This document shows positions 62,555 through 64,000 of a stretch of 64,000 bases of DNA, piece after piece. Position 1 is the first letter of the stretch, and the number at the start of each line of letters is the position of its first letter. Origin of the DNA: Nitrospira sp. Lineage in GTDB: Bacteria; Nitrospirota; Nitrospiria; Nitrospirales; Nitrospiraceae. A program made the translations under genes and the position numbers. Under the pieces are notes generated by a model, which was not told where the DNA came from, made no database searches, and was given only the letters and a program-made list of their open reading frames with translations. The stretch is taken from the NCBI GenBank assembly GCA_018242765.1, contig JAFEBH010000021.1:1-64000 (forward strand), in the 5' to 3' direction.

Positions 62555-63481
62555 GACAGCCATAAGGCTGTCGATGACCTCTCGTTCCAGATCTACGCTG
62601 GAGAAATTTTCGGCTTGCTGGGACCGAACGGCGCGGGCAAGAGCACGACTCTGCGCACCCTGATCACGTTGCTGCACCCCACATCGGGGACAGCTACCAT
62701 TATGGGGCACGACACCGTGCGTGATGCCGACAAGGTCCGGACGCTTATCGGTTACGTGCCGCAAGAACGGGCGATCGACCGGTTCCTCACCGGCCGCGAG
62801 CACCTTCAGTTGCTCGGGGCCCTGTACCATTTGACCAAGGACGAAGCGACGAAGCGCATCGGTGAGCTGCTCAAGTTAGTCGAATTGGAAACCCATGCGG
62901 ACCGGCCGGCGAAGACCTATTCCGGTGGGATGAAGCGCAAACTCGACATTGCCTGCGGCTTATTACCGGATCCCAAAATTCTCTTCCTTGATGAGCCGAC
63001 CTTGGGCCTTGACGTCCAGAGCCGTCTCCGCATCTGGGACTATGTCCGGATGCTCAAAGCCCGTGGCATGACGGTCGTCATGACGACGAACTATTTAGAC
63101 GAGGCCGATCAACTGTGCGATCGACTCGCGATTATCGACGGGGGCAAGATCAAGACCCTGGGGGCTCCGGCTGAGCTGAAGATCGCGCTTGGCGGCGACA
63201 TCGTCTCCTTGACTCTCAAAGAACTGGATCGGATCCCATCGCTTGAAACCGAGTTGAAGGACCGTCCAGCGATCAAGTCCGTCCGGACGACGGCCAAGGG
63301 TCTGGACATCCGGGTGGAGTCGCCGGAGAAGGCGCTGCCCGCGATTCTCGAAACGGCCAATCGATTGGGCTGCAGCATCGAATTCATTCAATACAACAGA
63401 CCTCGCTTGGACGATGTGTTTATCGCTCATACTGGTCGAGCCATCACCGAATCAATCCCCGAAACCGAGTCGGCGTCATAG
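62507..63481 (+). CDS. ABC transporter ATPase, DrrA-type
   Basis: A 324-residue ATPase with Walker A GLLGPNGAGKSTTLRT, signature SGGMKRKLDIA, Walker B KILFLDEPTLGLDVQSR and the H-loop replaced by TTNYLDEAD, an Asn in the usual His place (MTTHYLDEAD in typical DrrA). The C-terminal 90 residues form the DrrA-type regulatory extension. It should power export of a hydrophobic compound or polysaccharide, together with the permease downstream. The first A of its ATG is the last A of the chimeric frame's stop. Confidence 0.92.
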   Translation: MDRTIAIDVNRLCKTYDSHKAVDDLSFQIYAGEIFGLLGPNGAGKSTTLRTLITLLHPTSGTATIMGHDTVRDADKVRTLIGYVPQERAIDRFLTGREHLQLLGALYHLTKDEATKRIGELLKLVELETHADRPAKTYSGGMKRKLDIACGLLPDPKILFLDEPTLGLDVQSRLRIWDYVRMLKARGMTVVMTTNYLDEADQLCDRLAIIDGGKIKTLGAPAELKIALGGDIVSLTLKELDRIPSLETELKDRPAIKSVRTTAKGLDIRVESPEKALPAILETANRLGCSIEFIQYNRPRLDDVFIAHTGRAITESIPETESAS

Positions 63482-63557
63482 CAGGTTGCAGAAAGACTTG
63501 GTTGATGCCAAGAAGATGGCTGAAATGTTCAATACGGTGCAAATACCAACATAACGC

Positions 63558-63679
63558 CAGGATGCTCAAAAAGGCTGTCCGGCAAGGCCGCAGCGAGCGA
63601 AGGGGCGAGGCGTACGCTTCGGTACGTTGAGTCTCTGAGCGATGCGAGAACGCCGCTGGCGGCCTTTTTCAGCATCCTG
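63558..63679. repeat. Nitrospira-type palindromic repeat
   Basis: The ends CAGGATGCTCAAAAAGGC and GCCTTTTTCAGCATCCTG are near-perfect inverted repeats around a GC-rich centre, 122 bp in all. I recall similar palindromes scattered between genes in Nitrospira genomes. It is inserted between the two halves of an ABC exporter operon. Confidence 0.7.
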
Positions 63680-63694
63680 CTAGCAAGGAGTCAC

Positions 63695-64000
63695 GTGGAG
63701 CACTACTGGCAAGAAATCAGCGCATTGACCATGCGATGGGTCCGTCGGCTCAGTCGAGAAAAGTTCAGTATGCTGTTCACCCTGGTGCAGCCGATGCTGT
63801 TTTGGCTTATCTTCTTCGGGAACCTCTTTCAGCGGGCCGCAGACACCCAGGTCATGCAGGCGCCCAACTACATCAGCTTCCTCGCCGCCGGTGTCGTCAT
63901 CATGACGGTCCTAAACAATGGTCTAGCGGGCGGGGTCGATCTGTTATTCGACAAGGAAAACGGATTCCTTGAACGGTTGATGTCCACGCCGATCCATCGC
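63695..64000 (+). CDS. ABC-2 type permease, N-terminal part (cut by window edge)
   Basis: GTG 63695 with AAGGAG upstream begins a frame open to the end of the window (102 codons). The sequence RWVRRLSREKFSMLFTLVQPMLFWLIFFGNLF followed by NYISFLAAGVVIMTVLNNGLAGGVDLLFDKENGFLERLMSTPIHR is the ABC-2 permease pattern (DrrB-like). It is the membrane partner of the ATPase. Confidence 0.88.
   Translation, partial: MEHYWQEISALTMRWVRRLSREKFSMLFTLVQPMLFWLIFFGNLFQRAADTQVMQAPNYISFLAAGVVIMTVLNNGLAGGVDLLFDKENGFLERLMSTPIHR

Noticed and set aside
1..64000. tRNA genes
   Set aside because: I scanned intergenic regions for T-arm-like GGTTCRA motifs with a matching acceptor stem and found none that convinced me.

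Overview
The window looks like a chromosomal segment of a comammox (complete ammonia-oxidising) Nitrospira. The left edge carries a complete amoC, the membrane subunit of ammonia monooxygenase. The rest is Nitrospirota-like housekeeping: LL-diaminopimelate aminotransferase, an arg-lys-dap supercluster, many small lipoproteins, and a palindromic repeat of the kind I associate with Nitrospira genomes. The species assignment is inference; the gene families are read from the sequence.

Layout. (1) 1-1521, minus strand: a conserved two-cysteine membrane-anchored protein followed by amoC, probably the start of an amo operon that runs off the left edge. (2) 1811-3432, plus strand: glutathione peroxidase and two surface-adhesin-E-like proteins. 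(3) 3521-13655, minus strand: fourteen tightly packed genes, including a photolyase, a DUF523/DUF1722 protein, a TIGR01777 epimerase, an FAD amine-oxidase-like protein, a CbiX-type chelatase, two SUMF1/FGE proteins and several small proteins. This is a typical light/photo-oxidative-stress gene set. (4) 14065-14982, plus strand: a divergent MerR-type regulator with a B12-binding domain and intact photoreceptor motifs (CarH/LitR class).

The most notable signal links regions 1-4. A DNA motif made of TGTC-starting units spaced 11 bp apart occurs in the promoter of the regulator, in front of the divergent minus-strand operon, and again 12 kb away as a perfect palindrome between glutathione peroxidase and the amo-side operon. 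Eleven-bp direct repeats are the known operator architecture of CarH. The palindrome carries a TTGACA box facing each way, so B12/light control of the peroxidase, and possibly of the amoC transcript, is a testable hypothesis.

(5) 15-27 kb: ttcA, a small phosphatase, a coupled HExxH-protease/ATP-grasp pair, an S2P protease with a DUF2167 protein, a decayed IS630-type element, a MITE-like repeat, an OmpA-type coiled-coil protein, and gpmA. (6) 28-36 kb: argDFGH, an LptM-like lipoprotein, lysA, dapA and dapB in one run with start/stop overlaps; dapL lies separately at 48-49 kb, completing a plausible lysine/peptidoglycan route. (7) 36-50 kb: transaldolase, UdgB-type uracil glycosylase, lytic transglycosylase, glycerate 2-kinase, an RPH-like PEP-utilising enzyme, rmuC, a MazG-like protein, a PilZ protein, panC-folK, dapL and a glutamine amidotransferase. 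(8) 50-64 kb: an RTX repeat protein, several unknown proteins, a methyltransferase, a BNR-repeat lipoprotein, an AttH-like lipocalin protein, a LON-domain protein and a DrrA/B-type ABC exporter cut by the right edge. Between the LON and ABC genes a 177-bp tandem duplication has made a chimeric 54-codon reading frame.

I saw no rRNA, no convincing tRNA and no CRISPR array.
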